From Flammulina velutipes (Eukaryota; Basidiomycota; Agaricomycetes; Agaricales; Physalacriaceae), in assembly GCA_011800155.1 (NCBI GenBank), contig CM022369.1, forward strand, positions 1,488,001 to 1,552,000: 64,000 bases of DNA. The letters are read 5' to 3'. This document shows, in pieces, positions 23,838 to 36,100 of this stretch (position 1 is its first letter; every line of letters begins with the position of its first letter). The notes under the pieces were generated by a model. That model saw only the letters and a program-made list of their open reading frames with translations, searched no databases and was not told the origin of the DNA. The position numbers were made by a program, and so were the translations under genes.

Positions 23838-26734
23838 ATGTCGAGCAACAACATTTCGAATACTTTGAACAACATCTTCCGCATAGTTTCTGGCCAGCAG
23901 CGGCAAGAACACAACGGCGAGCAGCCGCAGGACGTGCCGGTAGAACCAACTCAGTCGTCAGACGCTGCCGTTCACCCTCCAGAGTCGCCCCAGGATCACG
24001 CATCTACACCTATGGACGTAGACCCGCCCCACTCTGTGAGGCGACCTCGACAAGCCACCCAGGATCACGGGGACGACGAGGACGAGGATATGCCTGCGCT
24101 GCAGGATGTCTCTGAGTCGGACGAATCAGGAGACGAGAACTTTTCGGCCATAGATAGTGACATGGACGCAGATATCCCTCCGCAAACAGATAGCGAGCAG
24201 TTGGCTAGCGGCCTAAACTCGGATGCCCCATCTGGCGCAGCTACTCCTTCGCGCGGTAGTCGGCGTGCTCGTGGTGAGCACGACGATGATGATGATCGTG
24301 ACCGCCGACATCCTTCCCAACGCATCGCCCGCGACGTTGCGCAACCAGTAGATAACCCTATTCCCCCTCCCAACGCTGTACCGCCTCCTGCCCCTCCACG
24401 TCGTGCGGGCATACCAAATGGCTTCCATCTACTGGGTCTCAGTATCGACCTTCCAAGCGGGCAGTTTCGTCCCATTCCCGTACTCAATGGTCATGCCGCG
24501 CCTGATTTGCCCTTACCAATGCCTGATGCCCTCTTCGTCAATGACCTATTCACTCGTTTGGGTGGGATAATGGGTGGTCTTGGTATTCCTGAACGGGAAG
24601 ATCCAGAGAGGGCTAAGCAGCTCGTCGGCGCTCTTGAAGAGGTCCCGGTCGGTCTCGTACGACGATTGGAAAGGATTAGCGCTGTCGGAGGTGCTGACGA
24701 TAACGGCACACTTGGTGACAGTGGCTGCGCCATCTGCTGGGACAAGCTTCTAGACGGGGACGGTTCTGGCTTTGGGGACCGAGAAAATATGGAAGAAAAC
24801 GTCGCTGGCTCAGGAGAGCAATCCGTACCCCCAACATCGGAGACCGCGCCTATCGAGTCAGATACTCCGGCGGATCATCCCAAGATAGTGGCGCTACCGT
24901 GCGCCCATATCTTCCATGCTTCATGTCTTATCCCTTGGTTCTCCCGCCCCCGTCAGACGACTTGTCCTACCTGTCGATTCAATATCGATCCGGAGAATCT
25001 GACAGGTCGAAGAAGACTGCCTCGATCAGTGCCCAATCCTAACGCACCTCAACCACTCGCACGCAGTGAAGCAACTGCGCAGCCGCAACAACCGCATGAT
25101 GGTACCCATCCTCCCGAGGACGCTGGCGCACACCACGCGCTTCCTCAGGACTACGGACGAATCCTTTTTGAGAGGTTCTTGCAGAGTATTGGTGAGCGAA
25201 TGACTTCGCGTGATGGCCAGCAGGCCGCTACACCAAACCCTCCCCCATCCACTACTCAGCCTGACACTGGCGCTGGCGTAATTCCTGGTCAAGGACCTCC
25301 TCAACCGTTATTGAATGTACCCCCGGGTCAGTCGTCACAAACGAGTATAGAACGTTTCTCAATCGTTAATGATCCTAATCCAGAACCTCACGTTCATATC
25401 AACCATGGGTTTGACGGCGCAATGATCATCGATATGGTGAGCATTTTGGACGAACCTCCAGGTGTGTTTGATCTTCGCTCTTTATCTTGAGATATCTAAT
25501 GTGCTCTTTAGTAGGTCATGCCCAAACACCTACCGCCTCTGATAATGCTTCGCGGCCGAATCCTGATGGTAAGCCAACCTCAAGTTTGTTCAATGTCGTG
25601 ACTTAAATTCTATCAGCTGTATCTCAGTCAGATGACCCGCCCGCTCCTGCTCCCGCCAACGCTTCCGAATCTACTCCCCCTCATATTCATACCCATCCAC
25701 TTGGTCCGGCTCAAGCTCTCCGACCTGGAGAGGATCACTTTGTGACCCTCGGGTTCAACATGACATTCGGTGTCGGACTTCCTGGAGATGACAATCTACC
25801 AGGCCAACCAGCTGGGCAAGGAGGGCCGACGGACGAGTTCGCCGACGCCTTCAATGGCTTATTTGGACAGCCACCTCCCCGACAAGCATCGGCTGCAAAC
25901 CCCACTGCTGCACAAGGTCCTGACAATGGGGCGCAGATGTTTGGAGGTACTGTTCCCTTCGCCATGGGACGAACGATCGAAGAACTTTTTACCAATATGT
26001 CTGCCCGGCTAGCAATGTGGCCAGGACAGGCTCCACCACCGCCCCCTCAAGCGGATGGACAGGCTCCACTACCACATCCTCAAGCGGATGGACAACCTCA
26101 GGCAGCAGCAGCTGCTCAGGCTGCCCAAGATCAGCATCCTCTAGGGCCTTTCCCTTTCCCTTTCCAACTGCCACCGTTGCAGCCTCATGTCGTGAATGGT
26201 GTACCACAACCCGCCGGACCGTTGACAGACAACACAGAGACAGATGCTGTGACTGGTGGTCCCCAGCTACCTCACTTCACCCAATTCTTGCACAACGCTG
26301 GCTTACCTCCAGGTGGGCCATTCGTAATGGGAGGAGCGCCTATCAGGCACCCTCGAATGCCAACCCCTCGGCGTGAGAGGAAGGCATGGACGCTTCCCTC
26401 CGCACCTGGCCCAACCTTACGACAGCGAGTAGAAAAGAAGGAGCGCGAAGTAGGCTTGAGGTGTGATGACATTAGCTGTGGCGTTGGACCTTCGGATGAG
26501 GATCCCACAGTTGAAGTGTCTGAGAAACGGATTACGATCAGCAAGGGAAGCATCGAGGAGGGAAGCATATGTTCGCATACTTTCCATCCATCTTGCCTGG
26601 TGACATCTCAGCGTGTAGCATTGAAAGGTTCTGAGGAGAAGGTGGAAGGTGAGATGGTTGATGTATCTTGTCCCGTGTGTCGCGCGGATGGAATGATTGC
26701 GAAGGTGGACTGGGATGCTGGAACATTGGTCTAA
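23838..26734 (+). CDS. Large protein with two RING-H2-like domains, probable E3 ubiquitin ligase
   Basis: Three exons (23838-25461, 25512-25568, 25617-26734) join to 932 aa. The N-terminal ~200 residues are disordered and acidic (DDEDEDMPALQDVSESD), with Pro-rich patches. A RING-H2 finger spans ~295-380: CAIC, a ~55-residue acidic insert, then ALPCAHIFHASCL and CPTC, giving all eight C3H2C3 ligands. A long Pro/Gln/Gly-rich region follows, including two PHPQADGQ-type repeats (~730-760). Near the C-terminus (~870-920) is a second, divergent finger: RCDDISC, CSHTFHPSC and SCPVCRADG. Membrane segments are absent. The 5' end of exon 2 has tandem acceptors (TAGTAG), so a one-Val variant is likely. 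Substrate unknown. Confidence 0.85.
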
Positions 26735-26890
26735 GGGTGGTTTGAACTTTTTTTATCGCTTTTGTTTGTGTTGCAAGCTAGTATCGTACCTCACATGCAT
26801 GCATTCTTTAATTATCGCTTTGGCTTAGTCATACCACCAGTTGTAATCTTATCAGATCAAATTGCAGCTTTACCATAGGCGTCCTACATC

Positions 26891-27315
26891 ATGGCCATTG
26901 ACACTGAAGCACTCGAAGCTGCCATTAGGAGTGCTATTCCAGTAACCTACCTCAACATTGAGGATCAGTCTAGTGGATGTGGTGAGAACTATTCGATAGT
27001 GCTCGTCAGCGAGGCAGGGTACTCTCTACCATGTCCAACTCCGTATTTACAACAACTCTAGGCCTTTGAAGGCAAAACAACGTTGGCTAGACATCGGTGG
27101 AGTGAGTTTCCATCAAATCTGCGTCGATGCGCCCATCTACATCTCGATTACAGTCAACGAACTTCTGAAGAAGGAGATTGCTCAGATGCATGCATTTTCC
27201 CAGGTTCGCTCCAGCCTTTTTTTCTTATTAGCATGACACGTTCATTCATGTGCCGCCATTGTAGAAAACTTTCACACCCAAGCAGTACGAGACGTACCTA
27301 GCCAAGATGGCCTGA
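26891..27315 (+). CDS. BOL2: BolA-like protein (BOLA2 type)
   Basis: Cytosolic/nuclear BolA protein that partners monothiol glutaredoxins in iron-sulfur cluster sensing and trafficking. Four exons (26891-27013, 27062-27101, 27154-27203, 27265-27315) give 87 aa, normal for BOLA2. The fold is complete: AIRSAIPVTYLNIEDQSSGCGENY, VLVSEAFEGKTTLARHRWINELL (family VxSExFxGKxxxxRHRxV) and IAQMHAFSQKTFTPKQYE. The Cys at residue 30 and the His in RHR are the usual cluster ligands. Intron 1 (27014-27061) must start with GC (gag|gcaggg) to keep the invariant VSEAFEGK. The nearest GT donors break the frame or drop conserved residues. Confidence 0.93.
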
Positions 27316-27459
27316 CAATTCTCTCCTGCGAAGACAACGATGGCTTTACTTTTGATACAAACAAATTGCTTGACAGTAGTACAATAGGAGAACTTGAAAA
27401 AGATTTGGCATTGGAAAAGCCAAGTAATTGAAGCGCACAAAAAGATATATACCTAACAA

Positions 27460-29802
27460 TTATTCAATAACCCATCGGCGACTAGCACCAGTCATTGGGT
27501 GAGTCGAATCATCGCTATGCCCATGTCCGCTGTCAGACGAGTAATTATAGTAGCTATCAAAGCTTCCGATGCTCGCCTTCGTGGCGCTCCGATTGACCGA
27601 TACCTCATGATGCCCATGAACCAACGTGTTGGACCCATCTGTGGCTGAGCGAGACAGCGCAGCCTGGGGGACCGTTACTTGGGACATATCGCTGGCAGTC
27701 TCAAAGGGCGACGCTGAACGATTGAAGAATCTAGGTCCCATCATCCTTTTCGCGAACATCTGGCGAGGTGGCGGTACTTCAGCACCTACACCAAATGTGG
27801 CGGAATACGTAGGGATAGGCTTCTCGTTGGACGGAAAGGCTACCTTTTCCACATCCCCATTTGCCGGTGTGACGGGCAAGAAGTCATCTCCAGGCAACGG
27901 TTCTTGGGCGTTCACTGTGACGGATGTTAGAGTGATGAGTCAAGTATACAGTTTATACATACAATAGCGCAACAGGCCTTTCCCAAAGTTATATCGACAG
28001 ACAACGCCGAGCACAAAGGCAGTGATAGTCAACAGAACTGATGCACTTGCCATCACGCTGAAAAAGCGCCAATTGACAAATGACCACCGGAATGTCGTTG
28101 ACAAGAACATGACGCTCCAGCCGGCCAGGTAGAGAATGGAGAGCACCAAGAAAATGAACATGAGGAGCCTCTGTTCTTTACGGATACCGAACCAGCCCTG
28201 TTAGAAAAATAGTTGAGCAACCTGCAACTATAAGAATTTGGCAAAGCGCTCACAGTACAGAGCCAAGGAATCAGAAGCTTGACGAAGTGTTAGAAATACG
28301 GCTCTGCCATTCAGAAAAGAACTTACAATCGCGGTGGCGAAGGAGCTGGCCTTGTAAAGAGCCATGTACCAGACAACCTCCGCCGCAACTCCGTTGAACA
28401 GATTATCAAGCCAGAGCGAGACGGTAGCGCCAGTGAAGAAGAACGACAGTTGGAGAACGATGGACAAGAATAACACCAACTTATAGATACGGTTGATGGC
28501 AAGAGATGCGCCAACACGCTTGAATGTCTGCCATCCAAACAACTAGGAGTCGTGTTAATACAGTGCACAATCAAAACATAGACGAATGAATACCTTGATG
28601 AGTCTCCATGTCAGGAATGTTGATACCAATAGAGAAAGAATGTTGAGTGCCAGCGTGGGATATTCAGCCCTTGCGCGTTCATCCCAATAGCGCGGCAGCA
28701 GAGAAACACCATCACACACACCCTCGGTGATGACCCGATTGAATGTTGACTTGAAGTGGGCAGTGCTCAGAATCTGGAAGACGGACCAAGCTGTGGCCAT
28801 GATATGCGTTGCCAGGGATGCAAAGATATGGGGAATGCTCTCGTTGAGGAGTGCGACAATAGACATTCCGAGGACCCAGAACTGGAAGGTGATGAAGACA
28901 ATGTCCTCGCGCTTGGTGTTGTCGAGCCTTGATTTCGATCAGCAGGGCAGGGGAACACTGGTGTTGTAGTTACTCACACGGAGACTGGCCAGTACAGGGA
29001 CCACAAGCAAGAAGATGGTAGAGTCACCTCTGAGCCAGCTAGGACGACTGTGGCAGAGCGATCAGAGTTGAGAGCCAAGACATTGAAGTCTACCACATCT
29101 CTCCTGTCCAAACCCTGTTCATACATGAGCATCGTCAATCAGAAGAATAAGGTGTACCAACGTCTTCATCGTCCTCATCCTCATCTTCGTCATCCTCATC
29201 ATCATCCTCGTCCTCAAGGCTATTGTTGACAGAGGCAGTAGGAGCAGATACGAAGACGGTTGTGGTACGGGCTGGGGTCGAGACTAGTGCCTGGGTAGTC
29301 ACATCCACCACCGAAGAAGAGGGAGCTTCGAGGAGGGTGATTGAAGCAAGTGTGTCAGAGATGCCGTTGGTAAGCACCGCGCCGTTGTTGCTGTTGTTGG
29401 TCGAAGGGGTGGCAGACGCGGTGGCGTTCCAGACGACCTTGCATTCTGCATCCATATCGACAACGTCGGTGGGAACATTGGGACACAGTCGCAGAAAATC
29501 ATCCTGCAGGTCGGGAACAAGGAGAGACGTATTGGTGATCTGGGAGTCTACAGCCAGGTTCCAGAGGATGGACGCGGCTTCGGCATTGATCGTGAAGGCG
29601 CGTACTTGCAGCGCAACTTGAATGATGCAGTGGCAAACGGAAAAGAGGAGATATGCAGTCGTTAAGCGGGAGAAGGTAAGTCTATCCCACTGTATGATAT
29701 CTACCTGTCAGATGTATGGTACAGAATAGCATGAAGGTGACGCACAACGAGCTTAACGTTTGAGGGAAGAGGGATAACGTTCCAAATTTGCTTGACACGC
29801 AT
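27460..29802 (-). CDS. Polytopic membrane protein with an acidic N-terminal domain, family not recognised
   Basis: Eight exons (29758-29802, 29162-29704, 28978-29114, 28594-28927, 28327-28542, a 24-nt exon 28254-28277, 27963-28197, 27460-27914) join to 662 aa. A first membrane segment (LTTAYLLFSVCHCIIQV) is followed by a probably extracytosolic domain with two Cys, possible N-glycan sites and a run of ~20 Asp/Glu (29162-29222). About seven more hydrophobic helices follow (FITFQFWVLGMSIVALL, LALNILSLLVSTFLTW, IYKLVLFLSIVLQLSFF, LLMFIFLVLSILYLAGW). The C-terminal ~150 residues are Ser/Pro-rich and cytosolic-looking. I cannot name it; transporter, receptor-like and organelle membrane roles are all open. 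The donor after the acidic run is weak. Confidence 0.75.
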
Positions 29803-30171
29803 TTTGAGTATGTTCTGACAGTTCTATGAGCATCTTGGCCACGAAATAGACGAGCTGGCGTACGTACAGTAGAAATACACAAAAAAAACCGCTGGGGTAT
29901 CGTTAACGGTGGCCGCTCTGTCAAAGTCGACCTTCCCGATAAATGCTTGGGCCGGCCAAAAGAGAAAGAGGGACAAAGGAAAGTGAAAGGCGCTTCAAAA
30001 AGAGAAGCCTCCAAGTGATGATGATGGCGAATGCAGAGAAAGAGATCTTTACTTACGAGCCACCATTATATCGCTCTCACGTGCGGACAGTTGCTAGGGT
30101 GCCTTGATTTCATTGAACAACAGCGACAGAACACAAGTACAGTATTGTACAACAACACATCGTTGGAAGCA
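29803..30171. other. Promoter region of the membrane protein gene
   Basis: 369 bp between the TFC3 stop and the membrane protein start, both genes on the minus strand. A CACGTG lies at 30078-30083. A shadow ORF is present but nothing supports a gene. Confidence 0.45.
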
Positions 30172-33100
30172 CTACATACTCAAATACCACTTCTTCCTTT
30201 CGCATAAGAAATAAAACACCTCAATCTCTTCGTCCTCCTCCAACGTCTGTACAAGCTGCCCATCAATCTTGCTGTCTGATGCTCTCAGGAACCCCTCATC
30301 TAGCAAATATTGGAGAATATCATACAGCTCTTGTCGGTCATACACCAGCCTGAGCCGCCACCTAAGTTCGCTCTTGGAATAACACAATGAGTCTCTGATA
30401 TCATCTTTTATCACTGATAAATCCATACCTGTGAGATGCCTGGCCGGAAAACAATCGTCCCTACGACCGCCCGGATTGCTGACTCCCATACCTTCATCAA
30501 TTTCGCTCCGGCGATGTCGATCCATCGTCTGGGAAATATGTTGATCAAGTTATCCGAGGGCAATGTCACCGTCCACGGCCGGATGTGAGCAGCGGATACC
30601 AGTACCAAGCTGGAGTAGCCCATCCAATAGAGCAAAGGTAAAGGTCCATCTGATAGCTTCTGAACAATCGGCATCAATAGCTCCATGATAGTACCAGTGC
30701 TTTCCTGTGCCACACAACAATGAGGGTCTCGATTATCTAAGATCAAAGTCAATTGCGTACCACTAAATCGCGCTTGGTTACGCCCTTATCGCCGGCCTGC
30801 CCGACGGCCCACAACAGCAATTGGGCTCTAGGCATCTCCTCTTCAGTCAATCCCGGACTCGAGATCGCCCACTGCTCGTCAAGGCATCCACTACAGTCGA
30901 AAACGCCGTCATAACACGTTCTTTTGCAGCATGCTATGGTACCATCGACAGTCTGACCGTGTCTGGTCTCTTTCGAAGAATCTTGACCGTCAATGTCCAT
31001 AGGCGCAAGAGACGGTGACTCCGCTTGACTGGGTGAACGCTGTATAGAGAGTTCATGGAACATCACAAAGACTGCAGTTTCGATCTGGTCGTCGTCTAAA
31101 GGAACAGTTAATGTCAACTTTATCAGAGAGTCTGGCGGGATACATGCCTGCTTTCTTGCTGTTCCAATCAAGAGCAGGTCTAGCTGCTTGCGGCCCCGTA
31201 GTATCGACTTTAAAATCGAGCTTCCCTTCAGAGGTCAACTGGATGAGTGCCGCGATGTCGCCATCGGTGGCAAGTAAAGGCCACTCTCTCCAAGCCTCTG
31301 TCTCGCCATTTACAAAACTCTCATCCAAACCTGTTGCATCTTGGAATAACTCTGCCGAGATAGGTCCACCGAGAGCAGCTTGATTCCTAACATCTTAATG
31401 TTAGCGCATCCTACAACCAAGGACTATTGGAGCTTTACGCGTCTGATATCTTCAGCTGTCGACCGGGCTTGGGACGGTGGTGATCCCGGACCAGCTTAGA
31501 GAATACTCCTCGCGTCAAAAGAGCCCTTGTGGCCGTGCTGATCGTCTGATCGTCGGCTGCGCTACGAAGGAAATTGGAGGCTGCCTCGGCTTCGTAGTGC
31601 TCGGCCGGTGTCCCAAAGACCATCTGGATAGGAATGGACTGAGATACGGTGTACTCGGGTTTCAAATTCACGAACCTTTAAGGCCCCCTCTGCTAGAGCC
31701 AAAGAATCTGGGGATGGTTGGTCGATAAGTTCTCCATAGACTTTAGTGAAAGGCAAAGAGGACAGCCGTTTCTCCCTGTCCTCTTCTACGACGCCAGTCC
31801 ACATAAAATCCCATGTAGGTCCAACAGGAGCAGTGTCAACAACATCGAAGCGCTTCAGCAAGTCGTCAACAGTGATAGGAAGTTCCATGTCCGCAGCAAC
31901 ATTGCCTTGAGGTTGTGCATACCCTACTCGTCTAAGAGAACAGGTAGGTCAGCAAGGACATGAGAAAATAAGATGGAAATGGAGCATACATCGCATTCTT
32001 GTCAATGTGTCTCCGCAAGAACTCAATGTGCCTAGCAAGGTCGAAGTTTGTGGCACTGTTTACATCGTGGTCGGGAAGACTGGCTGTTCCTCTATGTTTT
32101 ATCCATAAATCGTACCACCGATCCTCGAGTCGTGTCAAATACGCCTCATTTCCTGGAGTCTCGCGGATGTGTGAGAGTCGTTGTCGAACACTGTTCCTCG
32201 GGACGGCAGGGAAAACTTTTTCGAAGGCCCCCCAGTCTAAACGGACACCGTCTCGGCAGCGCGCTCTGACAATGACGGACGCATCCCGTGCGAGCTCGTC
32301 GTACTCTTTGTTCCACTGGAACCGATGTCGTCGTTGAGGCTTTTTAGGCCCATCTGTATCGCAAAGTTAGAACATTCTAACTGGTGAGACAGCAACCTAC
32401 CTTCGATGTCAGAATCTTCATTTTTCCGTTTCCGCTTCCGCTTCGACTCTACCTTCCTATCCGCCGCAGTCAACGGTGGCCCTTGTTCTGCTATCAGTGT
32501 TTGAACCGATTTCTCCCCCACAGGGGCTTGGACCGTTGGAGGAGGTACCACGGCAACATGTATCCTTGGAAGTGACGGTTGGCTCGGTTTGAGCACTTGA
32601 GTGACGGCAGCCTCAGATTCCTGGAACGCCTTCCGAATCTTTGTTTCCCATTTCTCTGCATCGTTGCTGACGGACTGGAGAAATTGCGTTTGGACCTTCT
32701 TGAGACGGACGCCCACATGTTGAGACGGCTCAGGATGTACCCTCTTGACCAACTCTTCCCACTCCTGCTCTCGGTGTTGGCGTGCCTCTGCCGCTCTCCT
32801 CGCAAGTGTGGCCTGTGCCTGTGCATCCCGAGCAGCGTCTTTGCTACGTTGCTCGTCAGCCGCTTGATGTCGTCTATGCTTCACTCGACCAAGATGCTTG
32901 ACCGTCTTCTGACGCACGGTAGCAAAATGTGCCTCAACAGCAGCTCTGGGGGCACTGATGATATAGCATATCCTTTCCAGCTCTTTCCCACCATCTTCGT
33001 TGTCTAGAGGCGTCCTCCCAGTAGTGACATCAATGAAGCGCTGCATGTACCGCGTCTGATGCCACGTAAATGCGTACTTGACATTCCAAGACACCGACCT

Positions 33101-36100
33101 CCGTAGTGAACGTGCAACTTTGACATCTTCAGCCGGCGCGTACACTGGGGGTGCAGTAGTCGAAGAAGGCGTCAGGCCACTGATGGAGCATGCATCCCGA
33201 AGGGCATCCCAATACGCCGCCACCTCAGCCGGTGAAGACACAGGGAGGCATTGTAGAAGCGGGGGAAATTGCTCGTTGGATGCCCAGTGGTATAGAGAGG
33301 AAGAAGTCTTGAACTGCCAGTAGTTCGGAGCAGTCGTAGGCGTACTAACAGTCCAACCTTCCATAGATGCCTTCTCGAATGCGGCCGGCTGCTCTAGTTC
33401 CCGCTGCTCTAAAGATATGAAGGGTGTATCAGAAGTCGAAGGAATTAGAGGTACGACGAGGTCGAGGCACCTCAGCAGCTCCAAGATGTCCAAAAATCGG
33501 GAACGAGCTCGGGATTTCCCTATTTGCAGAATGGATCGTAAATTCTGGGGTAAGTCACGAACGAGGGTTTTGCGCTTCTCTGGATCTGCGAGGAACTCCG
33601 AGAGCTGTTCGTGGTGGAAGAGAGGAGATAGAAGGGAGCAATAAAGGTCCAGAGGGAGGTCGAAGCAAAAGTAAGAGAGGGTCAAAATACGGTGGCCATG
33701 AGAGATAAGCTCCGGGAATGGTAGTTTGGCCTCGAAGGCATTTATTGTGGTGACGTGCAGTTCCCGTGCTCGAATGGCCTTCGCCACAATGTTTCCATAG
33801 AACTGACCTAGGGTCGTGCGCTCCGTCAACAATACTGCTCGGATAGTGTCATCGTCGTAGGAGAATAGCTCGTTGACTCGAGCGGTGTTCTTCTCTGAGT
33901 GCGCGTCGAGGTCACTGATGGACGTTTGATCTACTTGCAAAAGCTGCAAGGGTAGACCTGTTTTGTTGAGCAATGATGGATCCGGGCCATAATCCACAGG
34001 ATCGTCAAGCTTTCTAGCCATGACAGGCTGCGCGGGTATGTTCACGGTGCCGCGTGCAATGTCTGCAAGAAAGGCATTGAGGGTTTCCTCTGGTGTATCA
34101 GGTAGGTAGACTATGACTGTTGGTCGACCGATGCCTGCTGGTCCAGTAATCATGGTTTTCGTGTGCTTGATTCGTCCCTGACTCTCCAAACTATTGAGCG
34201 TGGCCATCGCAGTTCTCTTGTCGGTCCGCGTCCCGACAGGTGCACTAGTTGGTTCTCCGGCCGCAGCCAGTGTCTCGACGAGGGCAGTGTGCACGTCGAA
34301 CATGTCTTTGGTTTGCGTATTGACGATACCTCCAAGCATTTCGATAACACGATAAAGTTCATTTTCTCGGCGGAGGTGGGAGACGTTCACACGACGGTTC
34401 GACTGGGATATGGTTTTGGTAGCTGGAGAAATTGGCTGGTAATTATAAGTCATGGTAGAGAGCATGCATTGAGTATGACTTACGACAGTTTGTAAGAGCA
34501 ATGGATCAATGGGAGTCGAAGTATCTTCTCGGGAATGATGTGAGGTTGCATGGTCAACATCCATCGGAATCAGCCCGTCCCCTCCTGTTGCTTCCATAGT
34601 TTCAATTCGGACGGGAGCACCGACCGAATCGAAGGGGTTGGTGGTCGGCAGCACTACTTCTGTTGTCTCTGGAGAGGGGGGATGTGTTATCAACTCCGGA
34701 GCTATGCCTTCTGTGTCGATCTCACGACGAGAAGTGGAAGAAGCTGAGGGTACAACATTCATTGTAGCGATATCGCTTTCTACACCAGAAAGCGCATTTT
34801 CTGTCTGCTCGACGGCCTTCATTATACGGGCACTTTTTCTGGAGAACCTAGCTGGTTTGGGTTTCTGTTGCACGGGTGAGGAAGGGGTCCCGTCAGGTAG
34901 TGGATTCTTGCGTGGTCGACCACGTTTCTTAGGTTCAACTGATACCGGCGATTTATCTGAACATTGTAAGACAAGTATGCAGGCAATCATAGTAGGATTA
35001 CCTTGCTGTACGGCTTCATCTGTTGCCCTGATCTTGCCCTTTGTAATCTTCCTCTTCTTCGCGGGAGTCTGCGGCTCGGTAACATCGTCGGTACTGAGCT
35101 TGCGCTTCTTCGAGGCGCGAGGCGTCGTCGCTGGTTCCCCTCCTTCGTCAACCTCTTTCTTGGCTTTCCTAGGTCGTCCTATTTTAGGTGGCCAATCCAC
35201 AGAGGAATTCGCTGCAGGTTTCTTCTTCAGCGTAGAACCATCTTCTCGAGAAACGCCTGCGATGTGTTTGTAATCGTCTTGGAAGACCCACATTGCTTTG
35301 ACGTCGGAGTAGAACGCCTCGGGGTCGATCGGCATGAATCCACCGATGCTATCCCAGTCTAAAGCACTCAAGCCAGCAGATGATTTGTTTAGGTTTTCTT
35401 GAGAAACCAGCTTGTGATAGGCAGATACCGTGAAATACCGGTGACGACGTTCACGTCCACTTGTCTCCATGAGGCCAGAAATCCCGAGATCGTTCAGATG
35501 TTCGGGTGGAGGGCATTTCTCGGCGCGCGTGAGTAATAACTCGATGGTGCGCCTATCGAAATTGCACATTGAAGAGGAAATATCCTGAAAAATAGCTGTT
35601 AAAGTTATCCCAGAGAGAAAGAGGATCGAACGTACGTTGAGAGTCATTCCGGTGGTATCTGCCGCTTCCAGCAAATTGATGATGAGTTTGTGGATCGTGC
35701 TGTTGAACTTGACTCCACTGGATTCTGTAATGATTGAACTTTGAATAAAAGCCTTCCAGTGGAAGAAACGACACACCTTCGTCATTCACATCATCCAATG
35801 GTCCATCGTTAATAGCGAGCGCGGAAACTTTGCTCCCATCCTCATCCAAAAGCCGCAGGCAGGTTATAGATGTCGTTAAGTTTTTCTTCTTATTTGGCAC
35901 GACCACCTTTTCGACCACGCCTTCCTGTAACATCTCGCGAATTCTGCTCTGAAAGAAACGGCGATCGGTCTTCGTTGGCTGTTTGAATCCAATGGTGATT
36001 ATCATGTTGTTGGACGGATGCATGTGGTTTTTCGACGCCTTCAAGAGTTTGACGACACGGGCACGGACAAGAGGTAGACTGGAGAGGTGGCGCGCGTCAA

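Noticed and set aside
23693..24115. ORF overlapping the RING gene start in another frame
   Set aside because: Arg-rich low-complexity translation of the Asp/Pro-rich coding strand; no motif.
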